Positions 49,469 to 60,468 of a DNA stretch of 64,000 nucleotides are shown one piece after another. Origin of the DNA: Tricholoma matsutake (lineage: Eukaryota; Basidiomycota; Agaricomycetes; Agaricales; Tricholomataceae); assembly GCA_026075535.2 (NCBI GenBank), contig AP026544.2, forward strand, positions 9,052,001-9,116,000, in the 5' to 3' direction. The notes under the pieces were generated by a model that worked only from the letters and a program-made list of their open reading frames with translations, was not told where the DNA came from and did not search any database. The position numbers and the translations under genes were made by a program. Each line of letters starts with the position of its first letter. The first letter of the stretch is position 1.

Positions 49469-50526
49469 ATGGACCATGATCAGAGGCGACGCCTTATTGC
49501 ACATGCTGCTTGTATCATTGTCAATGCTGCTGTTGCTGCAACTGTCACTTATACCACTCCACTCTTTCACAAAACACCATATCATACCTCTGCCTTATCA
49601 GGTGCTGCCTGGGTTGCTGAATTATTAAATGGTCACCCCGAGCACATTCACTGTGAGCTTGGTGTCTATAAACATGTCTTCCAGATCCTTGTCTCAGACC
49701 TCCAAATCATTGGAGTATCACTCTCAGGATGTTCTCCTCAAAGAACAGCTGGCAATATTCTTGTATAAATGTGTTACAGGACTCTCGATTCAACATGTAG
49801 GAGAAAGGTTTCAGTGTTCAAATAATACAATCTCCAAGTATGTTTCCACCGTTTCACAAGAGATCTAAATTTATGTCAACCTTGCCTAGATATTTCCTGA
49901 AGATGCTGCTCATTTTTTCATCTAAACCTTTTTATTCTGACTTTGTCCAGCTGCCAAAGATCAATGACCCCATTTCCTCATATATCTATGATAACCCAAA
50001 GTTTCACCCATACTTTGATGGTGCTATCGGGGCAATTGGTGGAACACATTTTGACTGCTCTGGTACAGCAGAGCAGTGTGCTTGCTCGTGATCACAAAGG
50101 ACATGTAACCCAGAACTGTCTTGCTGCATGTGATTTCAATCACAGATTTGTCTATATTTTCAGTGGCTGGGAGGGTTCTGTTTTGGATTCAACCATGTTT
50201 CATGATGCCCATATCACTGATATGAGAATTCCCCCTGGCAAATACTATCTGGCCGATGCAGGCTTTCCTATCTGCCTTGCACTTCTCATACCTTTTCGGG
50301 GAGTACATTATCACTCTGCTGAGCTTTGGTATGCTGCATTTTTAACTATGGTCTTTGACCATCTTTCTCACCTAATACACTATAGTCCATCTACTCCATC
50401 AGAGCTATTCAATCTTTGGCATGCATCTGCTTGCAATATTGTTGAGCAAATGTTTGGGATCCTCAAGAACCATTTCAGGATTTTACAAACTAGCCCCGAC
50501 ATAGACATGGCTGTACAGGCACTCCT

Positions 50527-50979
50527 TGTAAGGAAACTAGGGGGGACTCAGGGGGGTGCCCTGTGTGTCTCTCCTATTTTTTATGACTGTCCTATATTTT
50601 TCCTCACTCCATTTCCTTCTATTCTTCATTTTCTATGATTTTTCCTTATTTTATTACTAATTTCCCTTTCTATCACATTTGTGCATGTTGACAGTTTTAT
50701 ATTTAGAGGTGGAGTACCCCTTCTGACATTTACGCCTTGGTAAGATGTCATTCGGCAGCCTTGATCTGCCTATTTCCACCTTTTTCTATTTTTAGACTAT
50801 TATTTGATTTTTGCAATCTTCACATATACTGGGCATTGGCAAAGGGGTCCTTAGAGTTTTCTCTTCGGATTTCCCTTTGCTAGGTGTGCCTCCACCCCCT
50901 GTAACATGTACCATAATTTTAACTTTGGATTTCCCTTTGCTAGTCCATTAATTAAGTGGCTTCTAAGGTTGCCCTTATA
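50527..50979 (+). mobile_element. solo LTR, family L2, 453 bp, inside the Harbinger transposase
   Basis: It begins TGTAAGGAAAC and ends GCCCTTATA (the usual CA end has become TA). The 5-bp target duplication CTCCT is at 50522-50526 and 50980-50984. Removing the LTR and one duplication joins VQALL to PLVLAAICNFIRE in frame. It is related to 53936-54361 and 31905-32207. Confidence 0.93.
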
Positions 50980-51115
50980 CTCCTCCCACTGGTGCTGGCA
51001 GCAATATGTAACTTTATTCGTGAGTATGACAATGATGAGATCAATGACTACATTGACAGTATTACAGATGATACAGAGGATCCTCAACCAGGAGAACGTG
51101 AAGGAGAGTTAGCAA

Positions 51116-51603
51116 TAGGGCAAGGCAGGGGTTACCCCTGGGTGTCAAATCTCATACCCTTACCCCTACCCCTGAACACCCTACCTTTAGGGGTAAGGGT
51201 ATGGAAACATATAAGGGTTGCCAAGGGTATGGGAGGGTTTGTCAAGGGTACAAGGGTTTGGCACAAAATCAACATATTTAGAGCAAAATTCATTTGAAAG
51301 TGTTGATAACTATTGTATTTACTATTAATATCACATCTTGATACCTCTTATTAACATATGAAAGCCATTATCATGTTGGACAATCCCAAAATCTGAATTT
51401 AATTGATGAAAATCTTGAATATGAATCTTTGTAGCTGAAAAAATCAAATGATATTCTTACATAAGCATACCCCTGTCATACCCCTGTACCCTTAGTAAGG
51501 GTACAGGGGTATGCAAGGGTATGAACTTCCAAACCTCTACCCTTACCCCTCATACCCTTAGCCCAAAAACACAAGGGTATACCCCTACCCCTGCCTTGCC
51601 TTA
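51116..51603. mobile_element. hAT-type MITE, 488 bp, inside the Harbinger transposase
   Basis: It starts TAGGGCAAGGCAGGGGT and ends with the inverted ACCCCTGCCTTGCCTTA. A perfect 8-bp duplication GTTAGCAA lies at 51108-51115 and 51604-51611. The inside is dominated by ACCCCTACCCTT/AAGGGTA-type repeats on both flanks. Removal restores GELAIGPVRRSEK in frame. Its end motif GGCAGGGGT is shared with the element at 59294-59817. Confidence 0.93.
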
Positions 51604-51798
51604 GTTAGCAATAGGGCCTGTGAGGAGAAGTGAGAAACAAGAAGCAGATCAGAGGAAGGAACACATCACTCATGAAATGTGGATCCAGTATCAGGAGGAG
51701 CTGGCACATAGGGGATTTGCATGATTCTTCATAGTATGGTCAGAATTGTATCGAAATTGAATGTACAGTAGTTTTCATACCACAATCATGCTTATATG

Positions 51799-52270
51799 TC
51801 ACTCAGGAAAGCCAAGCTCAACCAGATGCTTCTTAACCCACACCCAATGAAGATTGTCATGCTCTGCATCAGCAGCACCCATATTTGCTTGGAAAAGATC
51901 CATGAGCACAACAAGTTGTTCATTATGCAATTCACCCTCCTGCTCTTGAATGAGATCCATGGCTTTTGACCATTGCACTGGTGAGGTATCAGCGCACATT
52001 CACTCTGGTTGCCCAAGAGTATGCTCAAGGGTACTATTGAATGTAACAAGGGTCTCCTTGATTCCATTTAGTGCAGCTCACCAGATACAGGTGTAACCAG
52101 ACAAGCCCTCTTTGTTTCTAAATGGAGCTGGCTAGCATCAAGTGCAGACTGCTTGCACTTGGCAGATGTAGAAGTAGATCCAGCAGAGGTAGAAATAGCA
52201 TAAGTGGATGCAAGAGATGGTGTCAGACACTGTGGCGATGATGGTGGAGGTTGTGAAGATCGTAAGTCAT
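51799..52270 (-). pseudogene. C-terminal part of a Harbinger-associated Myb/SANT-like protein
   Basis: The minus strand reads SSQPPPSSPQCLTPSLAS and a Ser/Thr-rich linker, then after a frameshift NGIKETLVTFNSTLEHTLGQ, a TGA, MCADTSPVQWSKAMDLIQEQ, VVLMDLFQANMGAADA and WVWVKKHLVELGF. Partner proteins of basidiomycete Harbinger elements end this way (GIKE..FN.., then LI.LFQ....AD.Y followed by a helix to the C terminus). It is convergent with the transposase and its stop lies about 76 bp from it. The N-terminal Myb part is not found upstream. Confidence 0.5.
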
Positions 52271-53930
52271 TGGCAGCAGGAAGAGGGGCAGAGAACCAGT
52301 ATCCATTTGATCAGATCCTGTCAAGACTGATTCTCCTGACTGGACTTCCAATCATTTTCTGCTCCCTTTCCTGGCCGCCTTGCACCACAGCCCACCTCCT
52401 ATCAGCAGCACTGCCTAGAGGTGAAATTCCCTCATTTCCAATTCAATGAAATGGTTTCAGGTTATTTATCTCAGAAGCCGGTTTGCAATTATCACAGCCT
52501 CGGAAACCCCTATCACCTCTGGACTTTAGTATTTAAGCTAGCTACTTTTGTTTTGTATCGCCAGTTTGTAAATCAACCAAGTCTCCCACTTAATCCTATC
52601 CTCTTTAAACTCCAATTACATTCTTAAGTCATTCTCGAACTCTTGCTCATCCTCTCTGAAAATTCTGTGGACCTCTGGTCATCTTCCTTACCCTTGCCTT
52701 GAAATTAGGACACTTGATGAGGAGAAGGGCGCAACTTCTTATAAGTTGAAGCCAAGTCCTTTCTGCTCCCCCACTTGGTACAACACATCAAGTAAACCCT
52801 GCCCCGGATTTCTGTAGGATTCCCTGTCTTACTCGATCCATCCTCTACAACTTCTATCATCCAGGTATGACCAGAATTCTGACGACTTCCCCTTCAAGAT
52901 CAGCACTTAACAGATCCCTCCAATTCAGGAGGTTGTTGATCTACTGGCATCAGGCTAGCAGCACCTCTAGATTGTTGAGATGGACAGAAGGCATAGGTAC
53001 CCTTTCCAAGGCTGGGCATAAGTGGAGTCATGGAATCATAGTGTGTAAAGCCCTTATGTGCATAAGACTTGGTGCTAGAGTGCTTCTAGCCAGTAATTAT
53101 GATCAGAATGCTTGATCGATGAAAAGAAAGGATAATACCGATACATATGAATCCCAAGCGCACTTCTCCCTTACACCAATGTTCATCCCTCATTCAGGAT
53201 CCCATGAAAATCCTGACAGCCACTTCAGAGTAGTAACTATGTTGTATGCAGAATGTAACTGGTGATGAAAGTTAGTCAGGGAATCAGCATTTGTGAGATG
53301 AGCCATACCCATGTATATTTGGACTGGCATGCTTTCACTGTCTTCACATCTCCCTTCTTGTGGTGTGGTGCCAGGTGTTTGACAGCATCATTCCAGACAA
53401 TGGTGATAGGTCGTCTCCTCAGCTCAAGGACCGATTCACCACTTTAGCATCATTCTAATCACATCGGCTAACTCCTACGATGTCCCAGATGCAGCACGAC
53501 CCAGTCTATCGATCACAATATCATATTGACCACATCGAAACATCACCAGCGACATTGATCGTATCAAGAGCCCACATTGCACAACCTTAGGACTACCCCA
53601 AAAGCCCCTAAGATCCCTCTACACAACCATCGAACATCCCCGATCAACTTCAAACAGCTGCGACCACGATCGAGCATTGTTGAGCATTGTTGAGCATCAT
53701 CGATCAATATCGAGAGACTATGAGCAACATTGGGCGCCGCATTTTTCATCTATATGGTGGAGTACCATGCGCCAGGAAGGATTCCAACTCATGCCCAAAC
53801 CTGCTGATAGTAGGTTAGCCTCCTTCCAAGTCCCAATCATGCACAGAACCCGCTGGACGAATTACTGCGAGACTTAGCGTGATTTCTACACAAAGGACAG
53901 TCCCCTTTCAGTTCCATACCCTATATTACT
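52271..53930. other. no gene recognised
   Basis: Spacer with short plus-strand open frames (52204-52449, 52867-53115) lacking known motifs. About 53460-53720 is rich in ATCGA/CATCGA motifs, also seen at 54.7-54.9 kb. Confidence 0.45.
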
Positions 53931-53935
53931 CTTTC

Positions 53936-54361
53936 TGTAAGGGGACTAAGGGGGTGCCCTGTGTGTTTTTCCTATTTTTTATGTTCGTCCCATATTTTTC
54001 CCCACCTCATTTCCTTCTATTCTTCATTTTCTATGATTTTTCCGGATTTTATTACTAATTTTCCCTTGCTATCATGTTTGTATATGTTGACACTTTTATA
54101 TTTAGAGGCGGAGTACCCCTTCCGACACATACCCCTTGGTATGATGTCATTCGGCGGCCTTGATCCGCCTATCTCCGCCTTTTTCTATTTTTAGGTTATA
54201 TTTGATTTTTGTCGTCTTCACATATACTGGGCATCAGCAAGGGGATCCTTAGAGTTTTCTCTTCGGATTTCCCTTTGCTAGGTGCGCCCCCAATGCCTGT
54301 ATTATGTAGTATAATTTTAACTTCGGATTTCCCTTTGCTAGAGGCTTAGGTTGCCCTTATA
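53936..54361 (+). mobile_element. solo LTR, family L2, 426 bp
   Basis: It begins TGTAAGGGGAC and ends GCCCTTATA. The target duplication CTTTC lies at 53931-53935 and 54362-54366. Collinear with 50527-50979 over the whole length. Confidence 0.92.
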
Positions 54362-54366
54362 CTTTC

Positions 54367-56740
54367 ATCATATGATATATATCTTTCTTGTTCAGATTCC
54401 AGTCTCCTTTTTGGCCTTGTGCCTTAACTCATATCTTTTGCCTCATGTTCTACACATGTTTCTTATTCCATTTTAGGAAGTTTCTTTAAAACATATAAAA
54501 CTCTGTAGTATCTACTTGGAGATACAAGAAATTGTCTTCACCTATTGTCTCATATACAGTTCTAAGCATCTGATCAACTTTCTAAAACAATCTAAGTCTC
54601 TACAGGTTTTCTTGATCGATGAGAAACCTCTGTGATCATCGCATCCTTGATCCTCCCTCAATCCTCTTGTCATTAGCACTAGAAACCCTTCCAACACTTC
54701 ATAGCCATTTGCCACACCCTTTGTATACTATCGACCTATCGAAAGGTCTCCAGAATTCACACATCGACCATCGATGATAAACTCGTTTGCCGTCAATCTC
54801 ATCAATCGCCCTTGATATTGATCGATACTCGATCAGACCATGCCAAATGCTTTCATCTCTCATAGCACTATCTTCACAACTAGTACCAACTGGTCATCTT
54901 CCCATCGGTTGGGCCACGAACATTCGGAACGACTCGCAACCTTCCTCTGACTCATCACAAATATCATTGATTGCCTCATTGGCAGTTTAGGTGGTTTTCC
55001 TGGGTTGAGTATCATCAACGGCTCTAAAGTTGCCACCATCGGCCTGCTTACCTTTGTTATCACAGAGAAACACAATCAGAAGCTCCTCCTCCTGTTTGGT
55101 CCAAAAGCACTAAGCACCTGGATCCACAAGAGCATCGGCAGTGGGATCAGCGGTGGAATTGAGGTCTGGGAGTGATGGGCTTTTCAATGGGCTTTTCAAT
55201 GAGCAGGTTTGCATGGTTGGTGAAGTTGATTGTTGATAGTCACACTTTGTCACAATCTCTGCAATCTGGCATTGATCGGCAGCCATGACAACAATGAGAA
55301 TATTTTTCAAATTCCATTGCTGAACATGGTCTTATGTAACCCACCAAAGCTGCTACAGTCGTCTCTGTCCTAAGTAACTGTAGTCATGCTGATTACTAAT
55401 TGATACACATGCTGACGTCTATCTATCAAATGTATACAACTTCCTTCCTTTCCCTTTAACTCTCACCCCCATAATCTCCTCCTGTATAGTTCCCCCATTT
55501 CTGCTATAATACCTGGTTCTATTCTGCTGTGCTCTGAGTGAATCTAGTGTTTCAAGGTCCAGTCTGGTTGCAGTTGTTCACATTTGGGGTTGGTACAGTT
55601 GCCGGTTGCCTTATTTTGTAAATATTTAAAAATCAATCAAAGACTGGTTGCAATCAGTGCAACTGGTCTTGTCACTGTATATGGGGAGGGCAATCCCCAC
55701 TATTTGCCAATTATTTATTGTTGTTTGACTTGGTCACAAAATGATGGTTTTGCTGAAGCATCAATTTTTTGCATTACACAGCAACTTTCACAGCTTATTG
55801 TAGCAGAGAAAGTTCTCACATTTTTTATTCTCTACAACTTCTTCATGGCCAAGTTTTTAAATTTGACTTTGTTGTTGAATAAGAGCAGAAATACATCATA
55901 TTTTGAGGCCTAGAGAAGCAATAAGAAAGAAATTAAAAGATCTGGCATGAAGAACTTGTAGACAGGAAAAAATTAAGTAGACTTTACTAATGATATAAGA
56001 TACTATTGTGAGTGAGGAAGCCACAAAATGGGTCATGAGGTTGCCTACTTTTGAGATGCGACAGACACAATAGCAGAGTTCAAATTCAGTGATTGATGTG
56101 TCCAATGCACGTCGAGGTCAGAAATCCTTCCCAATCACTTCTGTAATACATCCAATGTCAGTATATAGGTAAAATAAGATATTTTATGGACTATGTGTCA
56201 CTAAATCACTATTTCCAACTTCGAGGAGATTGTAGAATGGATTTATACTACTAATTGACTTGTATTATAGTTATTTTAAAGCATGAGCACCTAACTAAGC
56301 AGTTCAACAATAAATTATGGGTCCCTGTGAAGGTAAACCAACCATTAAGTGACTCTGAAGATGTTGAGAAGTGGTTGGGATGGTGTAGGATTTAATAAAA
56401 CTGTAAAATAGGGAGATTGTGATAATTTCACATTTTTGAATGGAATCTTCTCTCTGGCTCTTACAGTAGAGATACCACAATAGAGAACATGAGGGGTATG
56501 CACAATGTTAGTTTGGATATCATAGAGGTTATATATATAGAAAAAACTACAAGATTTGCTTGAGAACTGCATAAAAATGGTCTGCTTCACTCAAAATGAT
56601 GGTTTAGTGATGTTTGTTTACTTAAGTTTGACCACCACTTTACCTGAGATTGCCCCCCACTGTATATGAAAGGTACCATATATACTGTTAAAGCTACATA
56701 GAGAGATGTAAAAGAACTAATATAAGTACTAATTATAACT
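54367..56740. other. no gene recognised
   Basis: Short minus-strand frames at 55110-55310 and 54860-55075 (NPGKPPKLPMRQSMIFVMSQ) might be pieces of a decayed retroelement, but no domain is certain. 55.5-56.7 kb is AT-rich with nothing recognisable. Confidence 0.4.
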
Positions 56741-57497
56741 ATGACAACTTATACATATACATGGAGCAGGTCTGCAATAAAAGTACTTGTTTGTTGGGTG
56801 TTTATATACCCTGTGGCAGCACATGGACCATGTGGTCACATTTGTGTCCCCAAAAACAAAAATGGCAACAACAACATCAACAACGTCACATCATCACTCT
56901 GTCCCACACAAACCAACAAATACAACGCAGGCAGCCCAAACGATGCCAGTCTGTCATTTGGGCAAGGTATGTTTTTTTTATTCATTTATTATTGCTTCTA
57001 CTAAATGCTTTTTACTTTCTTTTAGACTCTATTGTTTTGTTAATAATGCATAAACGATGCCAATGGGAACAACACTGCCAACATCAACAGGGGGCGACAC
57101 ACCATCCTCTCCATGCCCCACCCCTCCAACACACACTGTCCAGCTTGGAACCTTGTGAATGAACGAACACAAAGTGCCCAAATGACAACTAGTGTTGTTT
57201 GGGCCCCCGGTATGTTTTTGACTATTGATTTCTTTGTTTTTTACTAACCAACTCGATTCTTTTCAGGTTTGATAATGACAACCACCCCCACCATTCCTAT
57301 GTCACCCCTGTGAGCTGCCACCCACCCTATCCCACCACTGTGAGCCTCTGCTCGCAGGGTGGCAATAGGTCCCTGGTGCCACATCACACAGCACCACCAC
57401 CCTGCCTGTGAGCCACTGCTCATAGGGGGCAATGGAGGTGCTGATGACGATGGAATGTATGACAATGGACAACAATGCCAACAAATGCCAATGCCAA

Positions 57498-58617
57498 TCA
57501 CAAGGCCAGCCTCATAATTCCTCCTTTCTGAAATATAGTTAGAAATTCTTTGTGAAATATTATATTTGAGACTAAATTTCTACAAACAGAAATTCAAAAA
57601 ATTACCCATTAGAAATATACTTTGAAAATCAATATTTCTGGTTAAATTTCTCATGACATTTCAGTGTAGATACTGGAAGTATTTCTGTAAGGTGATGTTT
57701 AACTTATCAATTGCCTGAAAGGCTTTCAGAAATTAGATCAGAAAGTTTTATTTTCTGGTCATGCTTTCTGATCCATAAAAGAATTTCTTTCTGGTTGGTC
57801 AAAGTCTGTGTGAAAGAGTGACTTTCACAAAGACTTTCAACAAGCCTTTCAGCAGCTGTTCAGTTTAACATTCTGGGAGCAGAAAGGCTGGCTTTCAATC
57901 TGCAGAAATAGTTTCAGAAAGGCTAGCTTTCAACCTTGTGATTGGTATAGTGAAAGTAATAATTTCACATCAGGTTTTCAAGATTGCAAAAGGCAAACAT
58001 TCTAATAAAGATTTCACCACCTAGAAATATTAAATTTCAAATTTGTGAAAGGCAGTGCCCACTAGTGCCCACCCATGAAATTTAATATTTCAAGGTGGTG
58101 AAATCTCTATTAGAATGTTTGCCTTTTGCAATCTTGAAAACCTGATGTGAAATTATTACTTTCACTATACCAATCACAAGGTTGAAAGCTAGCCTTTCTG
58201 AAACTATTTCTGCAGATTGAAAGCCAGCCTTTCTGCTCCCAGAATGTTAAACTGAACAGCTGCTGAAAGGCTTGTTGAAAGTCTTTGTGAAAGTCACTCT
58301 TTCACACAGACTTTGACCAACCAGAAAGAAATTCTTTTATGGATCAGAAAGCATGACCAGAAAATAAAACTTTCTGATCTAATTTCTGAAAGCCTTTCAG
58401 GCAATTGATAAGTTAAACATCACCTTACAGAAATACTTCCAGTATCTACACTGAAATGTCATGAGAAATTTAACCAGAAATATTGATTTTCAAAGTATAT
58501 TTCTAATGGGTAATTTTTTGAATTTCTGTTTGTAGAAATTTAGTCTCAAATATAATATTTCCCAAAAAATTTCTAACTATATTTCAGGAAGGAGAAATTA
58601 TGAGGCTGGCCTTGTGA
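57498..58617. repeat. giant inverted repeat, two 542-bp arms
   Basis: The left arm 57498-58039 and right arm 58076-58617 are near-perfect reverse complements over their whole length, with a 36-bp centre (58040-58075) that contains GTGCCCACTAGTGCCCAC. The arms begin TCACAAGGCCAGCCTCATAA and are full of GAAAGGCT/TTTCTG motifs. It is a foldback or MITE-like structure; no clear target duplication was found. Mismatches are few (for example TTCTTTGTGAAAT against ATTTCCCAAAAAA). Confidence 0.92.
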
Positions 58618-58745
58618 ATGAACACCAATGACAGCAAACACTAATGCCAGCAAACACCAATGCCAAAGTGAACACCAACACCAGCAAACACCAACACCAA
58701 AGTGAATGCCAACATCAGCAAATGCCAACACCAGCAAACAACAAT
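58618..58745 (+). repeat. degenerate tandem repeat (about 15-bp unit)
   Basis: Repeated AACACCAATGCCAGCAA-like units with variation (ACACCAACACCAGCAAAC), giving alternating Val/Cys/Trp-rich frames on the minus strand. Part of repeat C. Confidence 0.65.
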
Positions 58746-59293
58746 GAATATCAGGGGACAATGTACGACATCCCACACTTGCTACAAACATGAGACAGTG
58801 GGGCTTTTCCTTTCTTTCTTTTTCTTTTTCTTCCATCTTTTTTCTTTCTTTCTATTAAAAACATTCCCCACCACTGCGAGGACCTGCTCACAGGGTGTTG
58901 TAACTAGATTTATTAAGTATATAATTGAATTAAATTAAACTGTAAAAAATAGTAGTAAAACCGGTCAAAACTGGTCTTTTTGGGCAACCGAACTGAATAG
59001 GACCAGTCCTATTCAGTTCAGTTGTGGTCCTCCAAATATGGGCCATGGTTTGGACCAGTTGTGGTCCCCGTTGCCCCTTGGGGGGTCCAAAAACTGGACC
59101 AAACTGGACCTTAAAACACTAAGCGAATTGGACCCCTCTAGGGTATGATTACACTAACCCATACCTGTGATAACCCATAACCTCCCATAAGCCATACTTT
59201 CTCATGTCCACCAAGTTGGTTCCCTGCCAAATAGACCAAACTCTCCCATATCCCATAATCCATACCTTTTGGCAGACCATAACCCATAGGTGG

Positions 59294-59817
59294 TAGAGAC
59301 TGGCAGGGGTAACCCTGGGGTATTTTGAGGCTACCCTTATCCTTACCCTCCAAAACCCCTTACCCTTCACAAGGGTCAGGGTTTTGAAGGGTAAGGGTAA
59401 GGGTATGGAGGGTATGGAGGGTATGCAATACCCCCAAGATGGGATCATCAGATGAGTGACTAAAATATCAATTGAGTCAAAAATGTCAACATCTGGCCAC
59501 TTTCTTGGCTGTATAAAAGAGATACAACACATTTTCAGGTAGTAACTATGCAGAATGAGTAAATCCTGTGATGTCAAAACATCAATCCATGGAAAATGAA
59601 ATGTATACTCTGCTGAAGTTGAGTACAAAGTCTTTTGTTGATGGTATTTTATGCAAATTTACTTTATTATATGTCACCCATCCAGAGATTTTATCTACCC
59701 TGGGACCCCTCCCAAGGGTAAGGGTTGGCTGAGGGTACAAATTCTGTACCCTCACCCCTACCCTCATCTACCCTCAACAAATACCCCCAGGGTTTTGCAT
59801 ACCCCTGCCATTCACTA
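59294..59817. mobile_element. hAT-type MITE, 524 bp
   Basis: It starts TAGAGACTGGCAGGGGTAA and ends with the inverted TACCCCTGCCATTCACTA. A perfect 8-bp duplication ATAGGTGG lies at 59286-59293 and 59818-59825. The interior is rich in ACCCTTACCC/GGGTAAGGGT runs near both ends, like 51116-51603. Confidence 0.9.
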
Positions 59818-59834
59818 ATAGGTGGACATGAAAC

Positions 59835-60160
59835 TGTTGAATTTAATAAATCACACCTGCGGGCCACCTACATAGGCATGTGACCCACTCCATATGGAAC
59901 AAACATAGCCATACATATGTACATACATGCTACAATATGCATATGACTATCATTCCATGCGGTGATTTGCACCTCATGGCTGAGTTGCTCATCCCTCTGA
60001 GCATGTGACCAGTAGACTCTAGGTGTATATAAACCTGCTGTATTTCATCCTGGCAATGAAGAGAGTTCTCTCTAACCCTAGTTACTAGCAGCACTAACCC
60101 AACCCAACAGGTAAGTAATAAGTTAAGTGTATGCCCACTGCATCCTACGCCGCTGCAACA
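59835..60160 (+). repeat. putative 5' LTR of the Ty1/copia element
   Basis: The proposed limits run from TGTTGAATTT to GCTGCAACA, with TGTTG/CAACA inverted ends. A TATA-like TGTATATAAAC lies at about 60023, and GGTTATGGGCCCTGC directly after 60160 could be the primer-binding site. The 3' LTR is outside the window, so the limits are unproven. Confidence 0.5.
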
Positions 60161-60468
60161 GGTTATGGGCCCTGCAAGCAATGCCGTGGACTGTCTGAGC
60201 TCTTCTTGAGCTCCAGTCCTAATGAGCTATCTGAGCCTTTATTGGCTCTAGCTCACATGTTGTATGCAGGTGCTACTGCCTATGCGCTCCATGCACAAGT
60301 TGCTCCATCGCTATAAGCCATGGATGGTCGATGTGCCCTTGGGCCATCAACCAGTGTGCTAGTAAACAAAAGTACTCTGAAGGAGTGCTATTCTTACATT
60401 CTGATGTCATCACAACTGATCTCAGACTAAGATACTGATTTTGAGCTTTTATTAGCTCAAATCTTAAA

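Larger units (their letters stand above)
49469..51722 (+). pseudogene. Harbinger (PIF) transposase, split by two insertions
   Basis: The start is the ATG at 49469 (MDHDQRRRL). Blocks are LLKEQLAIFLYKCVTGLSIQ and HVGERFQCSNNTISKYVS (about 49735-49845), then GAIGAIGGTHFDCSGTAEQ, DHKGHVTQNCLAACDFNHRF, FSGWEGSVLDSTMFHDA, GKYYLADAGFP, and NIVEQMFGILKNHFRILQTS (to about 50500). An L2 LTR interrupts after QALL; the frame resumes LAAICNFIREYDNDEINDYI (about 50996). A hAT MITE interrupts at ELA and the frame resumes with PVRRSEKQEADQRKEHITHE and ends ELAHRGFA at 51722. The catalytic GAIDGTH is GAIGGTH, so the first Asp of the DDE triad is lost; later Asp and Glu positions remain. Frameshifts lie near 49680, 49830 and 50085. 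DDE_4-type nuclease, inactive. Confidence 0.85.
56780..58900. repeat. dispersed repeat C, copy 2, split by a giant palindrome
   Basis: Blocks shared with copy 1 (20860-22200) include ACCCTGTGGCAGCACATGG, CATGTGGTCACATTTGTG, GGTATGTTTTTGACTATTG and, after the palindrome, CTTGCTACAAACATGAGA. A long T/C run occurs near 58805-58860. No protein family is recognised. Confidence 0.6.

Noticed and set aside
54860..55310. Possible small host gene on the minus strand
   Set aside because: Two short frames with no recognisable motif, no convincing introns, and a location inside repeat-rich sequence. Left as unrecognised.
57244..57501. 85-codon minus-strand frame with Gly/Trp-rich sequence
   Set aside because: Lies in repeat C next to the palindrome, and no equivalent frame appears in copy 1.
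59340..59440. Telomere-like GGGTAAGGGTAAGGG runs, possible internal telomere
   Set aside because: Units are irregular and not TTAGGG arrays, and they lie within the terminal regions of a hAT MITE with a clear target duplication.
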